A stretch of DNA of 41,769 nucleotides, taken from assembly GCA_016215215.1 (NCBI GenBank), contig JACRKW010000074.1:1-41769 (forward strand). Reading direction: 5' to 3'. Shown piece after piece: positions 18,032 through 27,635 of this stretch. The first letter of the stretch is position 1. Every line of letters starts with the position of its first letter. The position numbers were made by a program, and so were the translations under genes. The notes under the pieces were generated by a model. That model was not told the DNA's origin and made no database searches. It saw nothing but the letters and a program-made list of their open reading frames with translations. Source of the stretch: Acidobacteriota bacterium (GTDB taxonomy: Bacteria; Acidobacteriota; Terriglobia; Bryobacterales; Bryobacteraceae).

Positions 18032-18811
18032 ATGGCCACTTTGACGTTCATGGAACCAAACACCAGTCAGGTATCGCTACTGCACCGGATCAGCAGTATC
18101 GTGAGTTCGAACCGCTCGGTGGACGAGATGCTGGGCGAGATTGTGGGAATGACGGTACAGGTGACGGGGTGCGATGCGTGTCTGGTGTACATGTTCGAGC
18201 CCGAGAGCAGCGAGATCGTGCTGCGTGCGTCGCAGGTGCCGCACGCGGCCGAGATCGGCCACCTGAGCGTGAAGGTGGGCGAGGGTATCACGGGGTGGGT
18301 GTTTGAGAACAAGAGCGTGGTGGCGCTGGCGGCCAACGCGCAGTCGGACCAGCGCTTCATCCGTCTGCCGGGACTGATCGAGGACACCTACGAGGCGTTC
18401 TGCGCGGTGCCGATTGTGGCGGCGGGCCAGGTGATCGGCGTGATCAACGTGCACCACAAGGAGCGGCACGACCACGCGCCTGAAGAGTTGGCGCTGCTGA
18501 CGTTTGTGGGCGAGCAGATGGGAGGCGCGATCTCCAAGGCCAAGCTGCAGGACGAAAACGCGCGGCTGGTGGAAGAGACGCAGGAGATGAAGCGGCAGCT
18601 CGAGACGCGCAAGGTGGTGGAGCGCGCCAAAGGGATTCTGCAATTCAAGTATCACCTGACCGAGGAAGAGGCCTACCTGCGGCTAAGGAATGAGAGCCGC
18701 AGACTGCGGCGCCCCATGCGCGACCTGGCGGAAGCCATCATCCTGACCGAGGACTTCGCCCGCAAGGCAGGTGAGCCCGGGTCTTTGGATCGCGAAGTGG
18801 AAGGCGACTAA
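18032..18811 (+). CDS. GAF-ANTAR domain regulator (RNA-binding antiterminator type)
   Basis: GAF: LVYMFEPESSEIVLRASQVPHAAEIGHLSVKVGEGITGWVFENKSVVAL…; ANTAR: QLETRKVVERAKGILQFKYHLTEEEAYLRLRNESRRLRRPMRDLAEAII. Confidence 0.88.
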   Translation: MATLTFMEPNTSQVSLLHRISSIVSSNRSVDEMLGEIVGMTVQVTGCDACLVYMFEPESSEIVLRASQVPHAAEIGHLSVKVGEGITGWVFENKSVVALAANAQSDQRFIRLPGLIEDTYEAFCAVPIVAAGQVIGVINVHHKERHDHAPEELALLTFVGEQMGGAISKAKLQDENARLVEETQEMKRQLETRKVVERAKGILQFKYHLTEEEAYLRLRNESRRLRRPMRDLAEAIILTEDFARKAGEPGSLDREVEGD

Positions 18812-18824
18812 GACTCAGCCGGGC

Positions 18825-20009
18825 CTAGAGACCGGTCACCGACTGCCGGGTGATCTCCGCCAACGAGCGTGCGCCGCACTGCTGCATGATGAGGCGGAAC
18901 TCTGCCTGGAGCAGATCGATGATCTTTTCGACGCCTGCCTGGCCGAATGCGCCCAGGCCCCAGACGTAGGGGCGGCCGATGGCGACGGCGCGTGCGCCAA
19001 GGGCGAGAGCCTTGAAGATGTCGGTGCCGCGGCGGAAGCCCCCGTCGATCAAGACAGGGAGGGTTGAGCCTGCGCCGTCGAGCACCTCGGAAAGGCTCTC
19101 AATGGTGGCGCGGCCGGTCTCTTCGGCGCGGCCACCGTGATTGGAGACGACGATGGCGTCGACACCATGCTCGCGGCAGAGGCGGGCGTCCTCGCGGGTA
19201 ACGATGCCTTTGAGCACGAGCTTCATCTTCGTCATGCGGCGGAGCCGGTCGACGTAACCCCAGGTGAGCGTGGCATTGTATGGGACCAACCCGGCGACGT
19301 CCAGACCTTTGAAGATGGGACGGCGGAAAGATGAAGCCGGCATGGAGTCGCCGTGACAGGACGAACACCGGCGCTTATCGAGACGCTCGAACCGTTTCTG
19401 GGTTTCGGGATTGCGGCCGGCGGGGATGTCGGTAGTGAGCACCAGCACGGGGCAGCCGGCGGCTTCGGCGCGCTGGACCACACGCTCGGCGACGGTGAGT
19501 GAACTGGTGGGGTAGAGCTGGAACCAGACTGGGCGGCCGCCTTCACGATTGACCTGCTCGACGCTGTAAGAAGAGAAGGTGGAGAGGATCTGGAGGGTGC
19601 GTTTCTGTTTGGCGGCGCGGGCGACGCCTGCCTCGCCTTCGGCGTGGAACGCTCCCTGGTTGGCGACGGGGGCCAGGAGTATGGGGGTGTCCCACTTCGT
19701 GCCGAGGAGGTCCACGCTCGTATCCACTGTGCTGACGTCGATGAGGCGGCGGGGGCGGAGTTGGATGCGGGCGAGCGCCTCGCGGTTGGCGCGCAGGGTG
19801 GCGTCGCCATCCACGCCGGTGGAGAGGTAGCCAAAGTGGGCAGGCGGGATGGCCTTGCGGGCAGCGTCTTCGAACTCCAGGACATTGAGGGCGTCCTTGA
19901 GGTCGGACAGCACGGCGCCATCGCCGGCGCCCGCGGCGAAGAGCGGGCTGCCGGCGAGAAGATGCAGGAAACGCCTGCGCGATGCGGCTGATCCCATGGC
20001 CCCGGTCAT
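18825..20009 (-). CDS. Tat-exported FMN-dependent alpha-hydroxy-acid (lactate-type) dehydrogenase
   Basis: SRRRFLHLLAG Tat-like leader; LILAPVANQG-type strand, DAIVVSNHGGRAEE, PVLIDGGFRRGTDIFKALALGARAVAIGRPYVWGL; internal CSSCH. Confidence 0.9.
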   Translation of the reverse strand: MTGAMGSAASRRRFLHLLAGSPLFAAGAGDGAVLSDLKDALNVLEFEDAARKAIPPAHFGYLSTGVDGDATLRANREALARIQLRPRRLIDVSTVDTSVDLLGTKWDTPILLAPVANQGAFHAEGEAGVARAAKQKRTLQILSTFSSYSVEQVNREGGRPVWFQLYPTSSLTVAERVVQRAEAAGCPVLVLTTDIPAGRNPETQKRFERLDKRRCSSCHGDSMPASSFRRPIFKGLDVAGLVPYNATLTWGYVDRLRRMTKMKLVLKGIVTREDARLCREHGVDAIVVSNHGGRAEETGRATIESLSEVLDGAGSTLPVLIDGGFRRGTDIFKALALGARAVAIGRPYVWGLGAFGQAGVEKIIDLLQAEFRLIMQQCGARSLAEITRQSVTGL

Positions 20010-20015
20010 GGGGGA

Positions 20016-21029
20016 CTATTGTAGCGCGGCGGGCAAGATCTCGCGGACGAATTGGGCGGTCTGGCCGATTTGGTCGTTGAAGCGCTGATACAGCCCGATG
20101 ATAACGGGGTCGGTGGGCTTGATGCCGTTCAGGGCGACGGTCATGCGCTCCTTCACCTCCTTGGGAGAGTTGACGGTGCGGCCGGCGGCGAGGACCTTGT
20201 AGGTGAGGCAGGGCTTTTTCGCTGTACGGATGGTCTGCATCATGCGGGGCGGGTCGGAGGGCAGGTAGATCTCGCCGAGGGGGACCTGGCCGAGGATCTT
20301 CTCGAACTCGGCGCGGGGGCGGTTCATGTAGTAGAGGCTGGTCATGAAGTAGTCGATGTCCCAGCCCTTCTCCTCGGCATACTCCACTTCCAGAGGGTTG
20401 TGGCAGGAGAGACCAACCATGACACCCACGTCGCGGATGCGCTTGAGGTAGTCGAGGGACTTGTCGAGCTGGCCCATGTCCCAGAAGCGGTTGGTGGCGG
20501 CGCCGTGCTGGGCGATACCCATGGGTTTCAGCTTGGCGACGCGGGGCAGGATCTCGGGGGTGTTGTTGAAGTCGGGGCGGGAGAGGACGAGCAGTTGGAG
20601 TTTACCGCCCTGCTCCTTGTACTTGAGCCAGTCGGTCTCCAGGCGTTCGCTCCAACTTGCCTGCCAGGTGTTGAGACCGGCGCGCTCGAGCTCCTTCAGG
20701 AAGGCGATGACGCGGGCGGTGGTGTGGTACTCGCCCATGTGAGCGGAGAAGAGATAGTTGAAGTGCGAGTAGCCGTAAATGGTGTTGGCGCCGGCGATCA
20801 GGCGGGTGAGCTGGTACTTGCCGAAGGGGATGGTAGGCAGCAGAGGGCCGGGTTTGGCTTCAGGGACTCGTCCGTCCGGGGGATCGGCGGGGGCGGCCTG
20901 GGCGTTGGCGGCGGCGAGCCAGGCGGCGATGGTGCCGGCTCCGCGGAAGAGGTCGCGGCGGTCGACGCCGGGATCGTCCACCGGTTCCAGTTCGGTCATG
21001 CCGTTCATCCAGGGGGGCTCGTGTTCCAT
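20016..21029 (-). CDS. Tat-leader protein with aldo/keto reductase-like TIM-barrel features
   Basis: DRRDLFRGAGTIAAWLAAANAQA leader; FGKYQLTRLIAGANTIYGYSHFN…GLNTWQASWSERLETDW…; distant AKR character only. Confidence 0.65.
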   Translation of the reverse strand: MEHEPPWMNGMTELEPVDDPGVDRRDLFRGAGTIAAWLAAANAQAAPADPPDGRVPEAKPGPLLPTIPFGKYQLTRLIAGANTIYGYSHFNYLFSAHMGEYHTTARVIAFLKELERAGLNTWQASWSERLETDWLKYKEQGGKLQLLVLSRPDFNNTPEILPRVAKLKPMGIAQHGAATNRFWDMGQLDKSLDYLKRIRDVGVMVGLSCHNPLEVEYAEEKGWDIDYFMTSLYYMNRPRAEFEKILGQVPLGEIYLPSDPPRMMQTIRTAKKPCLTYKVLAAGRTVNSPKEVKERMTVALNGIKPTDPVIIGLYQRFNDQIGQTAQFVREILPAALQ

Positions 21030-21096
21030 GCACACCCTTGTATCACCATCGAATGCGTTCCGGGGGTTGGGTGGTAAGTTTGAACGAGAAGGCCTC

Positions 21097-23661
21097 ATGC
21101 GAATTCCAGCATTGATTCTCCTCTGCTGTTTCTTACTCTCCGCACAGGAAGGGCCGCGGATGATGGCGACCCAGACGGACCTGGCCGCGGCCGTGGCGCG
21201 GGCGGAAGCGGAGCCGTGGGCGCGGGCGGTGATGGACCAGACGGTGAATGCGGCCAAGGCGTGGCCGCAGTCGCACCTGACCAAGTACGGGTTGAAGGAA
21301 CTGGCTTTGCCCCCGGAGCCAGGGCAGTGGACGCTGTGGGACGTGTGTCCGGTGCATGGTGTGAGTCTCAGATACACGCCGCCGGACGTGAAGACATGCC
21401 CCATCGACAACAAGCGCTGGTCGGGCTGGCCGTACGACCAGGTGACCTACGACCGGCGTCTGGACGATCTTGCCGGAGCGGCTCGCGATCTGGGGCTGGC
21501 GTTCCGTTTCACCGGGGAACGCGTGTTTGCGGAGCAGTCGGCATGGATTCTGAAGGAGTTCGCCGCCAAGTACCTCTCCTATCCGTTGCACGACAAGGAC
21601 AACAGGAACACGCGCAGCGGGGCGCGCGTGCACGCGCAGACTCTGGACGAGGCCATCTGGCTGATCAACGTCGCCTGGGCTTACGATCTGCTGGCGGGCT
21701 CGGACGTGCTGACGGATGCCGACCGGGCCGACATCGAGAAGAACCTCCTTCGCGCCGCGGTGGAGACAATCCAGCGATACGATGCGGGTATTTCCAACTG
21801 GCAGTCGTGGCACAACGCTGCGATCGGGGCTGTGGGATTCGCTTTGGGCGATCAGGGATTGATCAGTGCGGCGATCGACGGCAAGTCAGGCTTCCGTTTC
21901 CAGATGCTGAATTCGGTGACGCCGGACGGCTACTGGTATGAAGGGGCGTGGGGCTACCATTTCTATGCCTTCGACGCGCACCTGAAGCTGGCCACGATGG
22001 CCTCCAGGAACGGCATCGACCTGTTCGGCGAACTGCCGCTGCGGCGGATGTTCGACGCGCCGCTGCAGCTTGTTCTGCCGAGCGGCAACCTACCGGCGTT
22101 CAACGACAGCAAGGAAGTGAACCTGTATGGGTACGACCGGCTGTACGAGTACGCCTGGGCGATGTACGGCGATCCGTCCTACGCCGCGGTGCTGGGGCGG
22201 AGGTCACGGTCACTGGACGCTTTGCTGTGGGGCAACCCGGAGATTCCCAAGGTGGAGTTGACGTCGATGGCATCGGCGGTATTCCCCGAGTCCGGCTACG
22301 CGGTGCTGCGGGCGCCGGAGGGCGACCACACCATAGCCATCAAGTTCGGCCCGCACGGCGGAGGGCACGGGCACTACGACAAGCTGAACTTCATCTCTTA
22401 CGCGCTGGGAGCGACCATGGGGCTGGACCCGGGCACGCAGTCCTACGCCGCGCCAACGCACAACACGTGGGACAAGGTCACGGTGGCGCACAACACGGTG
22501 GCGGTGGATGAGACGACGCAGGGGGAGTCCGCCGGCGCGCTCGTGTGGGCGGAGCTGGAGCACCCGGTTTATCGCGCCGTGCGCGCCTCGGCGGGCACGG
22601 GGGCGTACTGGCAGGCATTGCTGGCCCGAACAATGGTGTTGACCGGCGAATACGCGCTGGACGTGTTCGATGTGGAATCCCGGGATGGCGCCGAGCACCA
22701 GATGGATTGGATCTACCACAACGATGGCGTGCTGACGGACTTCCAGGCGGGCGCCGCTGCGACGGCATACCCGGCCTTCCCGAAGACGAACGGCTACCAG
22801 CACCTGACAGAAGCCAAGGCGGCCTCGACGGAGGAGGCGTGGCAGGTGGTAATCGACGCTGGAACCGCTGCGCCCTTCAACGGCTCGGCCTATGCGTCCA
22901 ATTCCAATGTGTCGGGGACGATTGCGCCGTCGGCCGAGCAAGCCGTGAGCGCCCCGAACTCGGTGAAGCTCACCTACGCCTTCAACGGCGCGGGCTACGT
23001 CCTGCTCACGGCCTCGCGGCTGGCGCCGCTGCCGGAGGCCGTGCCCGCGCGGGTGAAGCTGTGGGTGTACGGAGACAACTCCGGGCACAAGCTGGCATTT
23101 CGGTTGTACGATTCCACCGACGAGCGCTTCGTCACGCCGCAGGTGGTGGTGAACTGGACGGGGTGGAAGGAGTTCGAGTTCGATGCACCGGAAGGCTGGA
23201 GCCACTATCTGGGCAACAATGACGGAGTGTTGGATCTGCCGGTGAAGCAGATCTCGTTTGAGATCACCAACGCCGGCGGAGAGACTCCCAGGAGTGGAGT
23301 GCTGTACGCCGACGATGTCCGGTTCCTGTACGACGCCTGGCCGGAGACGACGGCGGCCGCGTTTGATCCGCCACTGAGGAAGATCCGGGTGTGGATGCTG
23401 GGCGCGCCGGGCACGACGGTGGTGACCGGGCGCGGCCTGGGTCCGGTGCTGCCGAACACCGCGCCGTTTGTGATGGCGCGCAGGAAGGCCGCTGGCACTC
23501 AGTTTGTCACGCTGCTGGAGCCGTTCGAGCGGCAGCCTGCCGTGACGGCGTTCGAGAGGGACGCCGAAGGCCGGTTTGTGGTGGAGACGGCGGCGTTCCG
23601 CGACACGTTTCGGGTGACGGCGGAGGGGGTGCGGGAGTTTGAACGGACGCGCAAGGAATGA
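21097..23661 (+). CDS. Secreted heparinase II/III / alginate-lyase-like polysaccharide lyase
   Basis: Signal MRIPALILLCCFLLSAQ; alpha-toroid NWQSWHNAAIGAVGFALGD…DGYWYEGAWGYHFYAFDAHLKL; heparinase II/III-like FGPHGGGHGHYDKLNFISYALG…HNTVAVDETTQ. Confidence 0.87.
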   Translation: MRIPALILLCCFLLSAQEGPRMMATQTDLAAAVARAEAEPWARAVMDQTVNAAKAWPQSHLTKYGLKELALPPEPGQWTLWDVCPVHGVSLRYTPPDVKTCPIDNKRWSGWPYDQVTYDRRLDDLAGAARDLGLAFRFTGERVFAEQSAWILKEFAAKYLSYPLHDKDNRNTRSGARVHAQTLDEAIWLINVAWAYDLLAGSDVLTDADRADIEKNLLRAAVETIQRYDAGISNWQSWHNAAIGAVGFALGDQGLISAAIDGKSGFRFQMLNSVTPDGYWYEGAWGYHFYAFDAHLKLATMASRNGIDLFGELPLRRMFDAPLQLVLPSGNLPAFNDSKEVNLYGYDRLYEYAWAMYGDPSYAAVLGRRSRSLDALLWGNPEIPKVELTSMASAVFPESGYAVLRAPEGDHTIAIKFGPHGGGHGHYDKLNFISYALGATMGLDPGTQSYAAPTHNTWDKVTVAHNTVAVDETTQGESAGALVWAELEHPVYRAVRASAGTGAYWQALLARTMVLTGEYALDVFDVESRDGAEHQMDWIYHNDGVLTDFQAGAAATAYPAFPKTNGYQHLTEAKAASTEEAWQVVIDAGTAAPFNGSAYASNSNVSGTIAPSAEQAVSAPNSVKLTYAFNGAGYVLLTASRLAPLPEAVPARVKLWVYGDNSGHKLAFRLYDSTDERFVTPQVVVNWTGWKEFEFDAPEGWSHYLGNNDGVLDLPVKQISFEITNAGGETPRSGVLYADDVRFLYDAWPETTAAAFDPPLRKIRVWMLGAPGTTVVTGRGLGPVLPNTAPFVMARRKAAGTQFVTLLEPFERQPAVTAFERDAEGRFVVETAAFRDTFRVTAEGVREFERTRKE

Positions 23662-23686
23662 TGCAGCCGGCCGCCGGTGATTGAAG

Positions 23687-24982
23687 ATGAACTTGCCGCA
23701 CGTGGTGATCATCGGCGGAGGATTCGGCGGCCTGACCGCGGCGCGTGCGCTGCGGAGGCTGCCGGTGCGAGTGACGCTGATCGATCGCGCCAACCACCAT
23801 CTCTTCCAGCCACTGTTGTACCAGGTGGCGACGGCGATGCTGATGCCGGGGCAGATCGCCGCGCCGATCAGGCAGGTGCTCCAGCGGCACCGGCGTGCCC
23901 AGGTGGTGCTTGGCGATGTGACAGGGGTGGAAGCCGGGCGGCGGCAGGTGATCTACCATGCTGGAGAGTCCGGCCAACAACGGCTGGACTACGACTACCT
24001 GATTGTGGCGACGGGGGTGCGGCACAGTTACTTCGGCCGCGGGGACTTTGAGCCGTTTGCGCCGGGGTTGAAGACGCTTGGGGATGCGACACACGTGCGG
24101 AACCGGATCCTGTCGGCTTTCGAGGCCGCCGAACGGGAGACCGATGTGGCGAAGCGCCGGGCGCTGCTGACATTTGTGGTGGTAGGCGGCGGCCCGACGG
24201 GGGTGGAGCTAGCCGGGGCGATCGCTGAGCTGGCTAGGGTGGCGATGAAGGAGGATTTCCGGCGGATCGACACGCGGCTGACGAGGATCCTGCTAGTGGA
24301 GGCCGGGCCGCGAATATTGCCATCGTTCAGCGAGGACTTGGCGGCGGCAGCCACGGGCCGGCTACGGGCAATGGGCGTGGATGTGGCCTGTGGCTCCGCG
24401 GTGGAGGAGATCGACGATGGCGGCGTACGCGTGGGCGGGGTGGCGGTGGCGGGCCGGACGGTGCTCTGGGCCGCTGGAGTGGAAGGGAGCCCAGCGGCGG
24501 CGTGGCTTGGTGCGCCGCGTGACCGCGCCGGGCGCGTGCAGGTGCGCTATGACCTGAGCGTGCCGGACAGGCCGGAGATCTTCGTGATCGGGGATGTGGC
24601 GGCGTTTGAGCAGGACGGGCGGCAACTTCCCGGAGTGGCGCAGGTGGCGCTGCAAATGGGGCGGCATGCGGCCCGGGTGATTGAGGCGCGGTTGCTGAAC
24701 GATGCGCCTCCGCCGCCGTTTTCCTACCGCGACACGGGCAATCTGGCGGTGGTGGGGCGGAACTATGCGGTACTCGAGCGAGGCAGATTGCGGCTCTCCG
24801 GGTATCCGGCCTGGGCTGTGTGGTCGATGATCCACATCCTGTTTCTGGCGCTGCCGAACATGCGCGCGAGCGTGTTCCTGCAATGGGTTTGGTCGTATGT
24901 GACTGGGCAGCTGGGCTCGCGATTAATTGTCGAGCAGAAGTTTTCCTCAAGTTCCGGCCGATCTTCCCGATCTGGGGGATGA
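23687..24982 (+). CDS. ndh: Type II NADH dehydrogenase (NDH-2)
   Basis: HVVIIGGGFGGLTAARALRRLPVRVTLIDRANHHLFQPLLYQVATAML…FVVVGGGPTGVELAGAIAELAR…EIFVIGDVAAFEQDGRQLPGVAQVALQMGRHAAR. Confidence 0.95.
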   Translation: MNLPHVVIIGGGFGGLTAARALRRLPVRVTLIDRANHHLFQPLLYQVATAMLMPGQIAAPIRQVLQRHRRAQVVLGDVTGVEAGRRQVIYHAGESGQQRLDYDYLIVATGVRHSYFGRGDFEPFAPGLKTLGDATHVRNRILSAFEAAERETDVAKRRALLTFVVVGGGPTGVELAGAIAELARVAMKEDFRRIDTRLTRILLVEAGPRILPSFSEDLAAAATGRLRAMGVDVACGSAVEEIDDGGVRVGGVAVAGRTVLWAAGVEGSPAAAWLGAPRDRAGRVQVRYDLSVPDRPEIFVIGDVAAFEQDGRQLPGVAQVALQMGRHAARVIEARLLNDAPPPPFSYRDTGNLAVVGRNYAVLERGRLRLSGYPAWAVWSMIHILFLALPNMRASVFLQWVWSYVTGQLGSRLIVEQKFSSSSGRSSRSGG

Positions 24983-24992
24983 GGTCACCCGG

Positions 24993-25766
24993 ATGCTCAC
25001 TCTGGCAATCGTGTTCGCCAACCTCACGCCGGCGCCGGAGTGGCGCCAGGCCACGCTGGGGAGGCCCTGGTCGCTGCCGCTGGACGTGGAGGGCGGAGCG
25101 GCGCCGCTTCAATGGGAGGTAGTCGAGGGCACTCTCCCGCCGGGCGTGCCTCTGGTGGACCTGGCGACGGTAATGATGGGTTCGGCGTCACGGGCCGGTC
25201 TCTACGGCGCCGCGGCTGAGGTAGGGCGGTGGCCTGTACGTGTCCGGGTTACCGATGCCGAGGGAGCGGTAGCGGAGAAATCGATGGAGATTGGGGTGTC
25301 GCCGCTTGGCCTGCGGCAGGCGCACATGGTTGCGCCCGCCGGGCAGGCCCTGGAATGGCTATTGGAGCCCGTGGAGTATGCGCCTCCGTACAAGGTGAGC
25401 GCCGCTCCGGATGCATACCTGCCGCTGGGGCTGACGATGGGTGAGGATGGAGTATTGCGGGGCACGCCGGTGATTTCGGGCTCGTACGAGATTCCGGTTC
25501 AGGTGGCCGATTCCGGGGGCAACAGCTTGCGCACGATGGTGACCCTGGCGGTGTACGGAGTGGAATCCGCGCTGCCGCCGGTGGCGGTGCGAATCCGGCC
25601 GGACGGCTGCAATATCGTCGTGGAATGGACCCCGCTGCAGGAGGGGTTCACGGTGGAATGGTCGGGCAGCGAAGATCTTGTTGTCGTGGTGACGGACCGG
25701 GAGAGCGGCGAACAGGTCAAGGCGGTGTACGTGGTGAAGCGCCCGCCGTGCTCCTCAGATGCGTAA
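24993..25766 (+). CDS. Putative Ig-like (cadherin/He_PIG-like) domain protein
   Basis: PLQWEVVEGTLPPGV…GLYGAAAEVGRWPVRVRVTDAEG…PLGLTMGEDGVLRGTPVISGSYEIPVQVADSGGNSLRTMVTL. Confidence 0.65.
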   Translation: MLTLAIVFANLTPAPEWRQATLGRPWSLPLDVEGGAAPLQWEVVEGTLPPGVPLVDLATVMMGSASRAGLYGAAAEVGRWPVRVRVTDAEGAVAEKSMEIGVSPLGLRQAHMVAPAGQALEWLLEPVEYAPPYKVSAAPDAYLPLGLTMGEDGVLRGTPVISGSYEIPVQVADSGGNSLRTMVTLAVYGVESALPPVAVRIRPDGCNIVVEWTPLQEGFTVEWSGSEDLVVVVTDRESGEQVKAVYVVKRPPCSSDA

Positions 25767-27635
25767 CCGGGCCAGCAGCAGCTTGGCCTGCTCGTCCACC
25801 TTGTCTTTGGGCATGGCCTTGGGGCTCTGGTAGCGAAGCGAGGCCAGCGCCATCTTCTGCGCCAGAGGCGCCACCAGCGTCTGGACCTTGTGGCTATCGT
25901 AGAAGACGCCGCCGGTGGCGTCTTCGGCGCGGGACTCCTTCCAGCCGCGCAGATTCCATGTCTTCAGGTGCGTGTCCTTGGTGGCGGCCGCGGGGGAGTA
26001 AGGAGCGCCGCCTTCCACCAGTTCGAGACCCTCCAGCGGACCGCCCGTTATTTCCACGGTGTGGATTCGCGACTCGAACTCCCCCACAAACTGCACTTCT
26101 GTATGGACCTTGGCGCGGACGCTGCCGAGGCCGATGGAGTACTCCATTTCGACCTTCTCAGCCTCCACCGCCCAGGTGGTGACCTCGCCGCGCGTGGCGG
26201 TGACTCCTGTGGCGGGGTTGCGCAGGGCGAGGGTGTTATCGATGGTGTCCTTGCCCTTCTCATGGGCGACGGCGAAGGGGAAGTGGGACGAGTAGACGAA
26301 CTTGTTGTACTTGTCGCGGTAGTGGAGATCGGCGCGGTAAGAGCGGGCGTTGAACAGGCGGACCTGGCCGGATGATCGCGTGCCGGCGATGAGCAGTCCG
26401 GGCTCGGGTATAGCGATGGCGTAGTCGCTCTTTTCCACTGGCAGGGGCTCGGCCGGGGCGGTCCAGAAGGGGTCCGTTGGGGGGATGGCGAAGAAGGCGA
26501 AGGCCTGCATCCCCCAATAGGGGTGGCCGCCGTCGATGTAGGTCTCCCTGATGGCGGGCGAGCCACCGGGCGTGAAGGTTTCGCGGAGCTTGCCGGCGGC
26601 CTGATCGAATGCGCCGCTGGAAGCGTGCCAGAGGATGTTGCGTTCGACAATGCTGCGCAGCAGACCGGGCGAGTGGGGCCAGAGCCCCTGCTGGTAGGCG
26701 AGAACCAACGGCGTGAGGACGCCCCAGCGATAGATGAGCGAGCGGCCGTAGAGGACATGGCCACCGTGACCGGCGAAGAAGTAGGGCGCGGTTTCGAGGT
26801 AGTTCTTCAGCCGCGCGGCGAAGCGCGAGCGCCAACCGGGGAAGCGTTCGCCGATGACGGCGTTCCAGTAGAGGAAGTGGGAGGCGAAGACCCAGCTGTT
26901 GTAGTAGTCGAACGCGGAGCCCTTGAAGCCATCGTTATACCAGCCGCTGTCGCCGGTGGCCATGGAGTCCAGCACGCGCAAGTCCTCAATCAGCGGAACT
27001 TGGTCGGCGGAGAACTCGGGCCAGCGTTCGGCCAGGCGTAGGCGCACGGCTGAATTGACGGCGGTGAACCAGGCCCAATTGTTGTTGCGGACGGGGACCT
27101 GTGTGCAGGAGGCGAGCCAAGCGGCGATGTTGGTCCGCTCGGCGTCGCTCATGGTGGGCAGGAGTTTGTCGCGGAGCAGCCAGAGGCTCCAGGCGACGAT
27201 GGAGGACTCCACCTGGCGCTGATCGCTGGAAGCCGGGCGCGAGAGTTGCCAGAAGTCGGGATGCTGCGGGTTGCAGCCGTTCACCAAAGCGTCGCGGACC
27301 AGGCGGAGCTCTTCCTCCGAGCCATGACCTCCGGCCACCCAGGCGGCCAAAGCGGGCAACATGCGGGTGACTCCGGTGGCGCTGAGACCGGACTTGGAGA
27401 GGAAATTCTTGGTGATGGTGGCGTTGGGGTACTCGACTACGGCGAGGCTCGACGAGGTCTTGAGGGCGTTGCGCCGGTACCCTTCGACGATGCTGAGGAA
27501 GAGGCTCCGCACCTGTTCGGCGGCCGTGGGAGGAGGCGGGGCGGTCTGCTGCTTCCGGCCCCGCTGGGCGAAGGCGGCGGCGGGGATCATGCCAAGCAGG
27601 TGGCGGCGTGGGAGGGGGGACATTCTGAGGAGCAT
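25755..27635 (-). CDS. DUF2264-like protein with twin-arginine-like leader
   Basis: SPLPRRHLLGMIPAAAFAQ; NNWAWFTAVNSAVRLRLAE…GDSGWYNDGFKGSAFDYYNSWVFASHFLYW…IPEPGLLIAGTRSSGQVRLFNARSYR. Confidence 0.8.
   Translation of the reverse strand: MLLRMSPLPRRHLLGMIPAAAFAQRGRKQQTAPPPPTAAEQVRSLFLSIVEGYRRNALKTSSSLAVVEYPNATITKNFLSKSGLSATGVTRMLPALAAWVAGGHGSEEELRLVRDALVNGCNPQHPDFWQLSRPASSDQRQVESSIVAWSLWLLRDKLLPTMSDAERTNIAAWLASCTQVPVRNNNWAWFTAVNSAVRLRLAERWPEFSADQVPLIEDLRVLDSMATGDSGWYNDGFKGSAFDYYNSWVFASHFLYWNAVIGERFPGWRSRFAARLKNYLETAPYFFAGHGGHVLYGRSLIYRWGVLTPLVLAYQQGLWPHSPGLLRSIVERNILWHASSGAFDQAAGKLRETFTPGGSPAIRETYIDGGHPYWGMQAFAFFAIPPTDPFWTAPAEPLPVEKSDYAIAIPEPGLLIAGTRSSGQVRLFNARSYRADLHYRDKYNKFVYSSHFPFAVAHEKGKDTIDNTLALRNPATGVTATRGEVTTWAVEAEKVEMEYSIGLGSVRAKVHTEVQFVGEFESRIHTVEITGGPLEGLELVEGGAPYSPAAATKDTHLKTWNLRGWKESRAEDATGGVFYDSHKVQTLVAPLAQKMALASLRYQSPKAMPKDKVDEQAKLLLARLRI

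Noticed and set aside
22210-23793. 527-aa - strand ORF
   Set aside because: Antisense to the heparinase-like lyase; Arg/His-rich low-complexity artefact.
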